Shown here one piece after another: positions 17,205 to 25,065 of a DNA stretch of 64,000 bases. Position numbers and translations under genes: made by a program. Position 1 is the stretch's first letter. Each line of letters opens with the position of its first letter. The notes under the pieces are model-generated. The model ran no database searches, was not told the DNA's origin, and saw only the letters and a program-made list of their open reading frames with translations. The stretch comes from Comamonas sp. (lineage in GTDB: Bacteria > Pseudomonadota > Gammaproteobacteria > Burkholderiales > Burkholderiaceae_C): contig NZ_SPEY01000086.1 of the NCBI RefSeq assembly GCF_009360615.1, forward strand, positions 1 through 64,000, in the 5' to 3' direction.

Positions 17205-17711
17205 ATGAATATTTTTTCCCGTGTGACGGCGGCCCTGGCGGCGGCTGCGATCAGTACCCTGGCGCTGCTGGGCTGTGACGAGCAGAAGATCCGGGAGCTG
17301 GAGGAAGGCCTGTCCACCGAGGCTGATGTACGCGCGAAGTTTGGCGAGCCCGAGCGCATCTGGAGCGAGGAAGACGGCTCGCGCACCCTGGAGTACAACC
17401 GCCAGCCTGCCGGTGCCAGGAACTACATGATCACCATAGGCCTGGACGGCAAGATGAGTGCGCTGCGCCAGGTGCTGGCCCCGCATGTGTTTGCCAAGGT
17501 CGTGCCCGGCATGGAGGAGAACCAGGTGCGCCGCATGCTTGGCAAGCCCGCCAAGATGATGACGTACCCGCTCAGGAAGGAGACCGAATGGGACTGGAAC
17601 TACATCGACCCGCCCACGCGCGAGATGCAGTTCACGGTGACCTTCGGCTCCGATGGCCGGGTGCTGCGCACGCTCCACCGCGAACGCCTGCCCGACGAGC
17701 CGCGCGGCTGA
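17205..17711 (+). CDS. BamE/OmlA-like outer membrane lipoprotein
   Basis: 168 residues. A lipoprotein signal with lipobox LALLGC (Cys near residue 23) is followed by a SmpA/OmlA-like domain that appears twice in rough form: STEADVRAKFGEPERIWSEEDG and VPGMEENQVRRMLGKPAKMM, each with the helix-then-GxP pattern of this fold. It is probably anchored in the outer membrane. True BamE is shorter and part of the Bam complex; this is more likely a paralogue. The ATG at 17205 starts the signal peptide. A terminator follows. Confidence 0.75.
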   Translation: MNIFSRVTAALAAAAISTLALLGCDEQKIRELEEGLSTEADVRAKFGEPERIWSEEDGSRTLEYNRQPAGARNYMITIGLDGKMSALRQVLAPHVFAKVVPGMEENQVRRMLGKPAKMMTYPLRKETEWDWNYIDPPTREMQFTVTFGSDGRVLRTLHRERLPDEPRG

Positions 17712-17739
17712 TCGCCTGTCGGGGAGCGGGTCTCGCTGC

Positions 17740-17773
17740 AAGCCCTGTCTGCACGGTGCGGGCAGGGCTTTTT
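17740..17773 (+). terminator. Intrinsic terminator after lipoprotein gene
   Basis: AAGCCCTG (17740-17747) pairs with CAGGGCTT (17763-17770), with further pairing inside the loop, and the stem runs into TTTTT. Confidence 0.85.
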
Positions 17774-18062
17774 GCCATCCTCCAGGCAGGCCTGCGCGAA
17801 TGCATGGCGGGTGGGTCGTCTGGGTGCTTCTGAATTGATAGCTGTTGTTGATTTGTCTGTAAGCGATGGAGCCCGGAAAAGCTTGAATTTCGTGGCAGCG
17901 GTGCTTGCGAAATTCCCCTGCTGGATTTGTTGCGTTGCAGCAAATCATGTGCATCCCGCATGAGTCCATCCGTAAAATTAAGGGGTTTCCCGGTGTTATC
18001 CGCGCCGGCTCGCCCCGGTCTTTATCGAGACCATGGGCATCCCTCTTGCTGTCTTACCCGAC
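17774..18062. other. Intergenic region upstream of YitT-like gene
   Basis: About 290 bases without a gene. It contains the short dispersed element near 17831-17888. The remainder up to 18062 should hold the promoter of the membrane-protein gene; nothing firm was recognised. Confidence 0.35.
17831..17888 (+). repeat. Short dispersed element, intergenic copy
   Basis: AATTGATAGCTGTTGTTGAT followed by TTGTCTGTAAGCGATGGAGCC and GCTTGAATTT. Shares the ATAGCTG start and TAAGC/GGAGCC blocks with the copy at 11417. AT-richer than flanking DNA. Confidence 0.45.
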
Positions 18063-18740
18063 ATGTCCACACCGCTATCTTCTTCCGCCGGCCCAGCTCT
18101 GGCCGGTCGCATGGATGTCTCCGCTGCTGCTGCACCGGCCACTTCGGGCCTGCGCCATGGCCGCTTCGAGGACGCGCAGGCCCTGTTCACGGGCTCGCTG
18201 TTTGTCTCCATCACCATGATGCTGTTTGCACAGGCGGGACTGCTCACGGGTAGCACGGCGGGCGTGGCTTTTTTGCTGCACTATGTGACGGGACTGCCTT
18301 TTGGGGCCATCTTCTTCGTCATCAATCTGCCGTTCTACTGGTTTGCCTGGAAGCGCATGGGCGCGGAGTTCACGGTCAAGACCTTTGTCTCGGTCGCCAT
18401 GCTGGCACTGATGGCCGATGTGGGTCCACGTTTCATCCATATCGACTACCTGAATCCGCTCTATGCGGCCGTGGCGGGCGGCTTGCTCATGGGGTCGGGC
18501 TGCCTGTTCCTGGCTCGGCACCGTTCCAGCCTGGGCGGGGCCACCATCGTCTCTCTCTATCTGCAGGACCGCTACGGCATTCGCGCCGGCAAGGTGCAGA
18601 TGATGATCGACTGCACTGTCGTGCTGCTGGCGCTGGCGATCGTGCCCCTGGAGCGTGTGGCGTATTCGGTGCTCGCTGCGGTGATCATGAGCATGTTCCT
18701 GTGGATCAGCCATCGTCCCGGCCGCTATCAGGGCAACTGA
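18063..18740 (+). CDS. YitT-family membrane protein
   Basis: 225 residues from the ATG at 18063 (an ATG at 18033 is also in frame). About 35 hydrophilic residues lead into five to six membrane segments: LFVSITMMLFAQAGLLTGST, LPFGAIFFVINLPFYWFAW, TFVSVAMLALMADVG, LYAAVAGGLLMGSGCLFLA and the C-terminal CTVVLLALAIVPLERVAYSVL. The GSTAGVAFLLHYVTGLPFG segment is characteristic of YitT/DUF161 proteins, whose substrate is unknown. Stands alone, convergent with soxZ across a strong bidirectional terminator. Confidence 0.85.
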   Translation: MSTPLSSSAGPALAGRMDVSAAAAPATSGLRHGRFEDAQALFTGSLFVSITMMLFAQAGLLTGSTAGVAFLLHYVTGLPFGAIFFVINLPFYWFAWKRMGAEFTVKTFVSVAMLALMADVGPRFIHIDYLNPLYAAVAGGLLMGSGCLFLARHRSSLGGATIVSLYLQDRYGIRAGKVQMMIDCTVVLLALAIVPLERVAYSVLAAVIMSMFLWISHRPGRYQGN

Positions 18741-18754
18741 GGCATGACCTGCAG

Positions 18755-18795
18755 GAAAAAGCCCCGCCCCGGTGCAAGCCGGGCGGGGCTTTTTC
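18755..18795. terminator. Bidirectional intrinsic terminator
   Basis: A 15-bp perfect stem, GAAAAAGCCCCGCCC with GGGCGGGGCTTTTTC, around an 11-base loop. The A-run and T-run ends give a U-tract on either strand, serving the YitT-like gene and the sox genes. Confidence 0.95.
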
Positions 18796-18808
18796 ACGGC
18801 GCTTGCCA

Positions 18809-19138
18809 TCAGGTGACGCTGATCGTCTTCTGTGCACTCAGCGTCTGGCCCTGCTCGTCCTTCCACTGCATTTGCAGCTCGCCGCCTTCCCGGGCCACGA
18901 AGGTGAACTCGATATAGGGGTTCTGGGCAATCGAGATGCCGGGCTCCCAGCTGAACAGCAGGCTGTTGCCCAGCCGGGCCTCGAAACGGTTCACGATATT
19001 GCGCGGGCGCACCCTGCCCGTGGCCGGGTCGGTGCGCAGACCGCTTTCCATGACATGCTCGATCTGCGCGCGCACGCGCAGCACTTCGCCTTTCTTGGGG
19101 TTGGCATTGCTGACCCAGACACGGGGTGGTTTACTCAT
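18809..19138 (-). CDS. soxZ: Sulfur-carrier partner protein SoxZ
   Basis: 109 residues, normal length. SoxZ forms a heterodimer with SoxY that carries sulfur intermediates on a SoxY cysteine in the periplasm. SoxZ has an immunoglobulin-like fold and no signal peptide of its own; it travels with Tat-exported SoxY. Features: MSKPPRVWVSNANPKKGEVLRVRAQIEHVMESG at the start and FVAREGGELQMQWKDEQG near the end. The ATG at 19138 has AAAGGA upstream. It follows soxY, with a 164-base gap holding a repeat copy. Confidence 0.95.
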   Translation of the reverse strand: MSKPPRVWVSNANPKKGEVLRVRAQIEHVMESGLRTDPATGRVRPRNIVNRFEARLGNSLLFSWEPGISIAQNPYIEFTFVAREGGELQMQWKDEQGQTLSAQKTISVT

Positions 19139-19215
19139 CAAAATTCCTTTCAGTTCACGCATCCAGGGTGAGCCTGGAAGCCGCTATGTTCGAATTTGCT
19201 GGGGGCTCGAGTCCG

Positions 19216-19293
19216 GCAAGCGCCGCGCAAAGGCCGTCCTGCTGCGCTGGCACCGTCCCCCTGTGGGCGAAGGCGCGAAGCGACTCAGGAGGA
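19216..19293 (-). repeat. GC-rich stop-codon-abutting repeat, copy 2 (after soxY)
   Basis: Plus-strand reading starts GCAAGCGCCGCGCAAAGGCC, holds GGCACCGTCCCCCTGTGGGC and ends AGGCGCGAAGCGACTCAGG, 9 bases before the soxY stop codon. Same orientation toward its gene as the other copies. Confidence 0.8.
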
Positions 19294-19302
19294 GTCCTGG
19301 AT

Positions 19303-19791
19303 TCACATGCCGCAGCCGCTGGCGGCCACGGTCGTCGCCTGCTTGGCGATCAGTATCCTGCCGCTTTTCATGCGGGCCAGGGCATGCACGGTCTGCGACT
19401 GCGACAGGCGTATGCGCACCGCCGCCTCGGCCGTTCCGGCCGCTGCGGTGAACTGCATGCGGCAGGTCAGCGGCGAGGGATTGAGTTCGGCCAGCACAAT
19501 GATTTCCTCGCACCAGTCCTGCTCGGTGATGGGCAGCGTCACCTTGACCTTGACGGGCACGGCGCTGGGGTTGTCGGCCAGCACGGGCACCTCCAGCTGC
19601 AGGCCTTCGGCAAAGCCTGGCTTGCCGCCCGTGAATTGCTCCATGACTTTCCTGAACTCTGCCGGGTTGGGGGCCAGCGGTCCGACCAGCGGAGTCCTGG
19701 CCTGGGCGAGAGCAGGGGCGGGCAGGGCCAAGACGGCCCCGGCTGCTGCCGCGCCCAGCACCAGACTTCTACGGGAGGTGTGCTTGAACAT
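19303..19791 (-). CDS. soxY: Thiosulfate-oxidation carrier protein SoxY
   Basis: 162 residues. The N-terminus is a Tat signal (SRRSLVLGAAAAGAVLALP, cleaved near ALA-QA), as expected for SoxY, which is exported together with SoxZ. The mature domain contains GKPGFAEGLQLEVPVLADNPSAVPV. Sulfur is bound on a Cys in a flexible C-terminal GGCGG tail; here the tail is SGCGM, keeping the Cys but varying the glycines. SoxXA, SoxB and SoxCD are not encoded in the window, so SoxYZ may work with the flavocytochrome proteins upstream. Confidence 0.93.
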   Translation of the reverse strand: MFKHTSRRSLVLGAAAAGAVLALPAPALAQARTPLVGPLAPNPAEFRKVMEQFTGGKPGFAEGLQLEVPVLADNPSAVPVKVKVTLPITEQDWCEEIIVLAELNPSPLTCRMQFTAAAGTAEAAVRIRLSQSQTVHALARMKSGRILIAKQATTVAASGCGM

Positions 19792-19892
19792 TGCTTTTCT
19801 TCAATCCAATCAACAGAACTTCAAAACGCGCGCCAGCGTCTGGCGAGAAACGGCGCCCCGGAGCCGCCTCGTGGTGGGGGCCTTTCTGATGG

Positions 19893-21224
19893 CTAGATCC
19901 CCAGGAAATCACCAAACTTGCCGTTGATCCAGGCAAAGTCTTCCTTGACCAGATCGGAGGTGCGCACATCCATGTCGATCTGGGTCTGGTTGACCTGGCC
20001 GCTGGCATCGACCTCGTATTCGAACTTCACCGAAATCTCTTCCTGGGGGTCGCCGTTGACCATCATGTAGCAGAGGTTGTCGGGCAGCCGGGCCACGACT
20101 TCCTTGCCCGCCACGCGCTCGGCAATGTTCCGGGCCACGATCTTGCCGATGTAGTTGGCCACATGACCGCTCTTGGGGTAGTGGCCGAACTGGGGCGAGA
20201 TCGCGCCCATCAGATCGCCCACAAAGTACACGCGGTCGTCGCTCCTGGCATGGAACAGGCGGTTGTGCATGTCGGCCCAGCCCGTGGGCTTGCCGGTGGC
20301 GACATCCTTGCCGATCAGGTCGGCCTTCCAGACCATGTCGGCGGCCTGGTGGGGTGGCATGAGGATGGCGTCGTCAAACTTGAAGTCGCCCGCTGCCGTC
20401 TTGATCTGCTTGTTGAAGGGGTCCACCTCCCTGACGCCTGCATTGGGCACATGGGTGATGATGTCCGCGTACAGCTCCTCGAAGGCCTGCTTGTAGCCCA
20501 CGCCGATGGGGGCGATCTTGGGCTTGGGGTCGAGGATCACGATCTTGCCGGGAATCTTGTTCTTCTTGATATGCCAGGCGATCAGGCAGGCGCGCTCGTA
20601 GGGCGAAGGCGGGCAGCGATGCGGCGGAGGCGGCAGTGTCATCACCAGCGTGCCGCCCTTGAAGTTCTTGACCTTGCTCTTGAGCGAGAGCATTTCCTGG
20701 TTGGGGATGTAGGCGTTGGGGAAGCGGGTGCGCGTGTAGTCGATGGCGCGCTGGTCGTTGCCGAACCAGGCCTCGTAATCGTTGCGAATGCCGCCCGAGA
20801 GAATCAGGAAGTCGTACTCGATCAGTCCATGGGCCGTGCGCACCTGTTTTTTGTCGCGCTCGAAGCCCGTGACTTCGGTCTGCAGCAGCGTGTAGCCGTA
20901 TTTGTTGGCCGGGTGCAGCATGTCGCGGTTCACGAAGTCCGTGCCCACGATGTCCACCAGCCATTTGTTGCTCATGGGGCCGGACCAGAACGTGGCGTTT
21001 CGCTCCAGCAGCACGACGTCTGAGTTCGGGATCAACTCGCGCAGATAGCGCGCAGCTGTCATGCCGCCCCAGCCGCCGCCGCAGATCACGATGCGCGGCC
21101 CCTTGCCCTTGCGCGGCAGGATGGGTGACTGGCTGCCGATGATGGCCGGGGCTGCCATTGCCGGGCCGGCAGCGGCGCCCAGGGCAAGTGCGGGTGGGGT
21201 CCAGAGGAAATGGCGACGTTGCAT
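19893..21224 (-). CDS. FccB-like sulfide dehydrogenase flavoprotein, paralogue without covalent-FAD Cys
   Basis: 443 residues, with a Tat-type signal (MQRRHFLWTPPALALGAAAG) and an FAD-binding Rossmann start (IVICGGGWGGMTAARYLREL). It resembles the flavoprotein of flavocytochrome c sulfide dehydrogenase. The position equivalent to the Cys that links FAD covalently reads TFWSGPMSN, with Gly instead of Cys. The redox Cys in HRCPPSPYERA and a C-terminal one in NLCYMM are kept. The ATG at 21224 has AGGAG 8 bases upstream. Probably periplasmic and part of the fcc/sox unit. Confidence 0.85.
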   Translation of the reverse strand: MQRRHFLWTPPALALGAAAGPAMAAPAIIGSQSPILPRKGKGPRIVICGGGWGGMTAARYLRELIPNSDVVLLERNATFWSGPMSNKWLVDIVGTDFVNRDMLHPANKYGYTLLQTEVTGFERDKKQVRTAHGLIEYDFLILSGGIRNDYEAWFGNDQRAIDYTRTRFPNAYIPNQEMLSLKSKVKNFKGGTLVMTLPPPPHRCPPSPYERACLIAWHIKKNKIPGKIVILDPKPKIAPIGVGYKQAFEELYADIITHVPNAGVREVDPFNKQIKTAAGDFKFDDAILMPPHQAADMVWKADLIGKDVATGKPTGWADMHNRLFHARSDDRVYFVGDLMGAISPQFGHYPKSGHVANYIGKIVARNIAERVAGKEVVARLPDNLCYMMVNGDPQEEISVKFEYEVDASGQVNQTQIDMDVRTSDLVKEDFAWINGKFGDFLGI

Positions 21225-21409
21225 GGGCATTGCTCCTGTCATGGGCATGAGGCCCGATCAGGACCTCGGATTCGTTGGGGGAAGCAAGCTTGGCTGCAGC
21301 GCGATGCGATTGTCTCTCAGCCGACACGCGGCACAAGCAGAGCTGGTGGCTGGAGATTCTAGGAGCAGGCCCTGATCCGGAATCGGTGAATACCCAAGCG
21401 AAGCCAGCG
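21225..21409. other. Gap between YeeE-like gene and FccB paralogue
   Basis: 185 bases without a gene, between two minus-strand genes. The AGGAG ribosome-binding site of the flavoprotein is at its left edge. No terminator or clear promoter was recognised. Confidence 0.3.
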
Positions 21410-22432
21410 CTATTGCTGGCGCAGCAGGCGCAAGCTGACAAGCGCTCCGAGCAGGATGCCGGCAACGGCCACAAAGCTGGCCAGCGACAGCGTGGACAGC
21501 CCGCTCAGCCCCTGGCCGATGGAGCAGCCTGCGGCCAGTACGCCACCCACGCCCATCAGCAGGCCACCACCCGCGCTGGCCGCGAGGCGGCTGGTGGTGT
21601 CGAAGCCTTCCCAGCGCGCCGTGCGGCTGCCCAGGGCGGCGAACAATGCACCGGCGAGCACGCCCGCCGTCAGCGCCAGGCCTATGCCGGGCTCGCGTCC
21701 CACGGACAGTTGCAGATAGAGCAGGGCCTCGGCGATCGGGCCGATGAAGCTCAGCGAGGTGAGGCGGGCCGGCTCGAATTCATCGACCCCGATATGCGCA
21801 GTCAGCCACCAGCCGGCAGCCACCAGCAGGCCGATGAGCAGTGCGCAGCCCCATTGCAGCGGGTTCTGGCGCAGGCCCGGGCGCAGCAGCGCGTAGGCCA
21901 GCAGCGGCAAGGCCAGAGCAGGCGTCAGCAGCCAGGCGCTCAGAGCAGAGAGGTAGGCGGGCAGGGTGGCGTGTGCCAGCGTCAGGGGGGCGAGGTCCTG
22001 CAGCCACAGGCGCAGCGGCGTCAGCACGCCGGTCATGGCCAGCTGCGCGCCGATCGCCAGAAACACCAGCGTCACCAGGGAGCGCAGATTGCCTCCCGCC
22101 AGCAGCACCAGGGAGCGGGCTCCGCAGGCGCGGGCCAGCACCATGCCAATGCCAAACAGCAGGCCGCCGATCAGCACGCCTGCCATGGAAAAGCTGGGCC
22201 GCGCAATGGCGGCCTGGCTCAGATCGAGCGACCCCTGAGCCTGCAGCCCCTGCGAGCCCAGCAAGGCCACTGCCAGTGCCAGGGCAAAGGCCTGCAATGC
22301 AGGTGCCTGGCCGGGCGCAGCTTCCGCGTCCAGTCCCACCTGCTGGCGCAGCCCGCGCAGCAGACAGAAACGCCCCAGCCGCGCGGCGACGCCGAAGGCC
22401 ATGCCCAGCCAAAAAACAGACCACAACAACAT
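21410..22432 (-). CDS. YeeE/YedE-family sulfur-compound transporter
   Basis: 340 residues with about nine to ten membrane segments. Conserved small-residue and Cys motifs of the family are visible three times: LGRFCLLRG near the N-terminus, GMVLARACGARSLVLLAGGNLRSLV in the first half and GGVLAAGCSIGQGLSG near the end. Relatives (TsuA, PmpAB) take up thiosulfate or other sulfur species through a Cys-lined path. Its place between two sulfide-dehydrogenase-type flavoprotein genes supports a sulfur substrate. Confidence 0.9.
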   Translation of the reverse strand: MLLWSVFWLGMAFGVAARLGRFCLLRGLRQQVGLDAEAAPGQAPALQAFALALAVALLGSQGLQAQGSLDLSQAAIARPSFSMAGVLIGGLLFGIGMVLARACGARSLVLLAGGNLRSLVTLVFLAIGAQLAMTGVLTPLRLWLQDLAPLTLAHATLPAYLSALSAWLLTPALALPLLAYALLRPGLRQNPLQWGCALLIGLLVAAGWWLTAHIGVDEFEPARLTSLSFIGPIAEALLYLQLSVGREPGIGLALTAGVLAGALFAALGSRTARWEGFDTTSRLAASAGGGLLMGVGGVLAAGCSIGQGLSGLSTLSLASFVAVAGILLGALVSLRLLRQQ

Positions 22433-22517
22433 ATCAATGACTCAAGCAAGGCAAGCGGCAGCGCCGCCTTGAAATACAGCTGCTGCCGGCTTGGGACACG
22501 CAAGGGAGGGCCACCAA

Positions 22518-22612
22518 GCAAGGGCCGCCCCGCCCCGCCGCGATGGTGGCGTCCCCTTCCCGCAGTGCGAAGCACGTACAGATAAGGGGAAGGCGCAAAG
22601 CGCCTCAGGGGA
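22518..22612 (-). repeat. GC-rich stop-codon-abutting repeat, copy 3 (after fccB)
   Basis: Starts GCAAGGGCCGCCCCGCC on the plus strand, contains CGCCGCGATGG and GGCGTCCCCTTCCCGC, has a ~20-base insertion relative to other copies, and ends GGGGAAGGCGCAAAGCGCCT then CAGGGG, 8 bases from the fccB stop codon. Confidence 0.8.
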
Positions 22613-22620
22613 TGAGCCAG

Positions 22621-23898
22621 TTAACTACCCCAGATATCCGCGCTGATGGCCTTGTACCAGGCTGCGCCGTAGTCGGCCTCGGCCTTGCGGAAGGCGGCAT
22701 CGCCGTTCATGGGGCTCACGCCGCCGGATTCGGGTACTTCGATCAGCTTGCCCGCTGCAGTGCGGTAGACGCCGGCCACGGAAATGCCGTAGTCGGTGCC
22801 GATCAGGCTGTAGCAGGTGTTGGCAAAGGCCGCCGCAGGCAGGGGGCTGCCGCTCAGCTCGGCGGCAATCGCGGCAGCGGCCACCTTGCCTTGCGTATTG
22901 GCGGCAAAGCCGGACTTGGGCATGGGCGCGGCAATCGTGGCGTCGCCCAGCACATAGACATGCCGGACCTGGGTGGATTCAAAGGATTCTGGCTTGACCG
23001 GAACCCAGCCGCTGGCATTGGTCACGCCGGCACGGTCGGCGATAAAGCCGGCCTTCTGGGGCGGGATGACGTTGAGCACATCGGCCTTGTGCCTGGTGCC
23101 GAACGCGGTTTCCACTTCCAGGTTCTTGGCATCCACGCGTGCGACCTTGCCGTCATCGGCCTGCTTGACCCATTCGATCATGTCGCCGTAAAGCGCCTTC
23201 CAGCCCTGAATGAACAGGCCTTGCTTGGAGAAGGCATCCTTGTCGTCCAGCAGCAGAATCTTGGACCTGGGTTTGTGCTGCTTGAGGTAGTGGGCCACCA
23301 TGGCCGCGCGCTCGTAGGGGCCGGGCGGGCAGCGGAAAGGGTTGGCAGGGATGACCATCACGAACTTGCCGCCATCGGGCATGGCTTCGAGCTGCTTCTT
23401 GAGCAGCTGGGTCTGCGCTCCGGCCTTCCAGGCATGGGGGGCAAGCTGGGCGGCTGCCTCGTCATAGCCTTCCAGCGCATTCCAGCGCATGTCGATGCCG
23501 GGCGAGAGCACCAGCTTGTCATAGCTCAGCGCCTGACCGTTGGACAGCAGCACGCGCCTGGAGTCGGTCAGGACCTGGTCGGCACGTGCATGCACCACGT
23601 CCACGCCGGCCTTGCGCAGACCGCCGTAGCCGTGGCCTATGCTCTCCCAGCTGCGCAGGCCGGCCAGGTACAGATTGGAGAAGGGGCAGGTATAGAAGCG
23701 CTCGGCCGGCTCCACCAGCGTGACCTGGACATGCGGTGCGAACTGGCGCAGATAGCGGGCGGCCGTGGCTCCGCCAAAGCCGCCGCCGATCACGACCACG
23801 CGGGCCGACGCTGCCTTGGCCTGCACGATGGCGGGCATGGCGAGGCTGGCTGCACCGGCGGCGGCACCGCCGAGAATTTGACGACGATTGATCTGCAT
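22621..23898 (-). CDS. fccB: Flavocytochrome c sulfide dehydrogenase, flavoprotein subunit
   Basis: 425 residues. Tat-type signal ([19 protein letters not shown]), FAD-binding [20 protein letters not shown], and the covalent-FAD cysteine in [14 protein letters not shown]. The redox-active Cys pair is in [13 protein letters not shown] and ANTCYSLIG. FccAB oxidises sulfide to sulfur in the periplasm and passes electrons to cytochrome c. The ATG directly follows the fccA stop codon (TAAATG, no gap), so the two subunits are translationally coupled. Confidence 0.93.
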   Translation of the reverse strand: MQINRRQILGGAAAGAASLAMPAIVQAKAASARVVVIGGGFGGATAARYLRQFAPHVQVTLVEPAERFYTCPFSNLYLAGLRSWESIGHGYGGLRKAGVDVVHARADQVLTDSRRVLLSNGQALSYDKLVLSPGIDMRWNALEGYDEAAAQLAPHAWKAGAQTQLLKKQLEAMPDGGKFVMVIPANPFRCPPGPYERAAMVAHYLKQHKPRSKILLLDDKDAFSKQGLFIQGWKALYGDMIEWVKQADDGKVARVDAKNLEVETAFGTRHKADVLNVIPPQKAGFIADRAGVTNASGWVPVKPESFESTQVRHVYVLGDATIAAPMPKSGFAANTQGKVAAAAIAAELSGSPLPAAAFANTCYSLIGTDYGISVAGVYRTAAGKLIEVPESGGVSPMNGDAAFRKAEADYGAAWYKAISADIWGS

Positions 23899-24243
23899 TT
23901 ACGGCCCCTTCTTGCTGAACCATTGGGCCAGCGCTTTGATTTGCTCATCGTCGTAGCCCTTGGCCAGACGGGTCATGACGGTGGCGTCCTTTGCGCTACC
24001 GGCCTTGAAGGCCTGCAGGCGTTGCAGCAGGTGGGCCTCGGGCAGGCCGCGCAGTTGGGGAATGACGCCCGTGGAGCGGCCGTCCGGGCCGTGGCAGTTG
24101 GCACAGCTGGCAGCCAGCAAGGCCACATCCTGCACGCGCAAGGAGGTGGCGGCAGAGCTGGCCAGGCTGGGCAGCGGGGCTGCCAGGGCAACAGCCAGCC
24201 ATAGCGCGGAGCGCGCTGAAGTGAGCAAGGGTTTCGATCGCAT
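23899..24243 (-). CDS. fccA: Cytochrome c subunit of sulfide dehydrogenase
   Basis: 114 residues with an N-terminal signal peptide (SALWLAVALAAPLPSLA) and one haem-binding CANCH. The Met ligand is probably in the later DATVMTRLAKGYDDEQI. It should accept electrons from FccB. The classical Allochromatium subunit carries two haems, so this is a single-haem version. The start MRSKPLLTS at 24243 is chosen because it begins the signal peptide. First gene of the fccA-fccB-yeeE-flavoprotein-soxY-soxZ run. Confidence 0.88.
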   Translation of the reverse strand: MRSKPLLTSARSALWLAVALAAPLPSLASSAATSLRVQDVALLAASCANCHGPDGRSTGVIPQLRGLPEAHLLQRLQAFKAGSAKDATVMTRLAKGYDDEQIKALAQWFSKKGP

Positions 24244-24565
24244 GGAGTCTCCCGTTGTCCCCAAGCGGGCCGCGTGGGGGGATTCGTGACCTCGATGCCT
24301 GAATGTGCGCAGCCTTTGTGATGTGTGTTGAATGCCGGGCATTCTTCTGGGCAGGGACGGTGCAGGCAGAGCGGATGAAGCTGGATTCTAGGAAGCGGAC
24401 CGGCCCCGACAAGTCCAATATCCTGGCGATGTAACAGGAAGTTATTGGTTATTTAGTTATGCGCTGCGAATGTGCTTGCAGGGCGCACCTGGGCATGAAA
24501 AACCGCATGGTGCTCCCGGGCAGGGAGCGCAAGGCGGTCTTCTTTGAACGGATGCAGGCGGTTCG
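24244..24565. promoter_or_regulatory. Upstream region of the fcc/sox gene run
   Basis: 322 bases without a gene. Holds the perfect palindrome at 24330-24344 and an AT-rich block around 24425-24470 (TTATTGGTTATTTAGTTATG) that could contain promoter elements for the minus-strand fcc genes. No exact hexamer pair was convincing. Confidence 0.4.
24330..24344. promoter_or_regulatory. Palindromic candidate operator upstream of fccA
   Basis: GAATGCC-G-GGCATTC, a perfect 7-1-7 inverted repeat, 87 bases upstream of the fccA start. The size fits a dimeric helix-turn-helix repressor; sulfur-oxidation genes are often controlled by small ArsR-family regulators, though none is encoded here. Confidence 0.4.
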
Positions 24566-24907
24566 TCAGTATTGCGGCGGCAGACCCTCAGGAGGGGGAG
24601 GCGTGGTGTTGGCGGCTGCAGCCGGCATTTCTGCCCCTGCGGGAGCCGCAGCCGAGGAGTCGCGGTAGCGTATGTGCACGCCGCTGGTATCGGGCGGGTC
24701 GTCATCCATCAGGGCATCAGCCGCCTTGCCCACGCCCTTGCCCACGATCCTGGCCGTACCGATGGCCGCATCGGCGGCCAGGCCCACGGCCCCGGCCGTC
24801 ACGCTGATGGCGGTGCCGGTGACGGCGATCACGGTACAGCCCGAGAGTGCCAGGCTGAAGCAAAGAGCCCCCAGGGCCAGGAGGCGCGGGGGCTTGCGCG
24901 ACATCAT
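24566..24907 (-). CDS. Small lipoprotein
   Basis: 113 residues. Signal peptide with lipobox LALSGC (Cys near residue 24), then a hydrophobic glycine- and alanine-rich stretch (TVIAVTGTAISVTAGAVGLAADAAIGTARIVGKGVGKAADAL) and a proline- and alanine-rich tail ending PPPPEGLPPQY. It resembles a family of short bacterial lipoproteins of unknown role. The outer membrane is likely, as the residue after Cys is Thr, not Asp. Two adjacent ATG codons (24907, 24904) are possible starts. Upstream of fccA on the same strand with a 322-base gap. Confidence 0.75.
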   Translation of the reverse strand: MMSRKPPRLLALGALCFSLALSGCTVIAVTGTAISVTAGAVGLAADAAIGTARIVGKGVGKAADALMDDDPPDTSGVHIRYRDSSAAAPAGAEMPAAAANTTPPPPEGLPPQY

Positions 24908-24973
24908 GATCCTATTGCGTCGCACGGTGTGCAGCGCCTTTGCAAAGGGCAAAGCCTTGCCCGGGGTCACCGT

Positions 24974-25059
24974 GCAAGGGCCTAAGGCGGCCCCGCCGCC
25001 CCGCCGCGAGGCTGTCGTCCCCCCAGGGGGAAGGCGCCGAAGGCGATTCAGGGGGGACC
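24974..25059 (-). repeat. GC-rich stop-codon-abutting repeat, copy 4 (after metG)
   Basis: Starts GCAAGGGCCTAAGGCGGCC on the plus strand, contains CCCCGCCGCGAGGCTG and the inverted pair GTCCCCCC/GGGGGAAGGC, and ends GGCGATTCAGGGGGG, 6 bases before the metG stop codon. The most regular copy. Confidence 0.82.
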
Positions 25060-25065
25060 ATAGGA

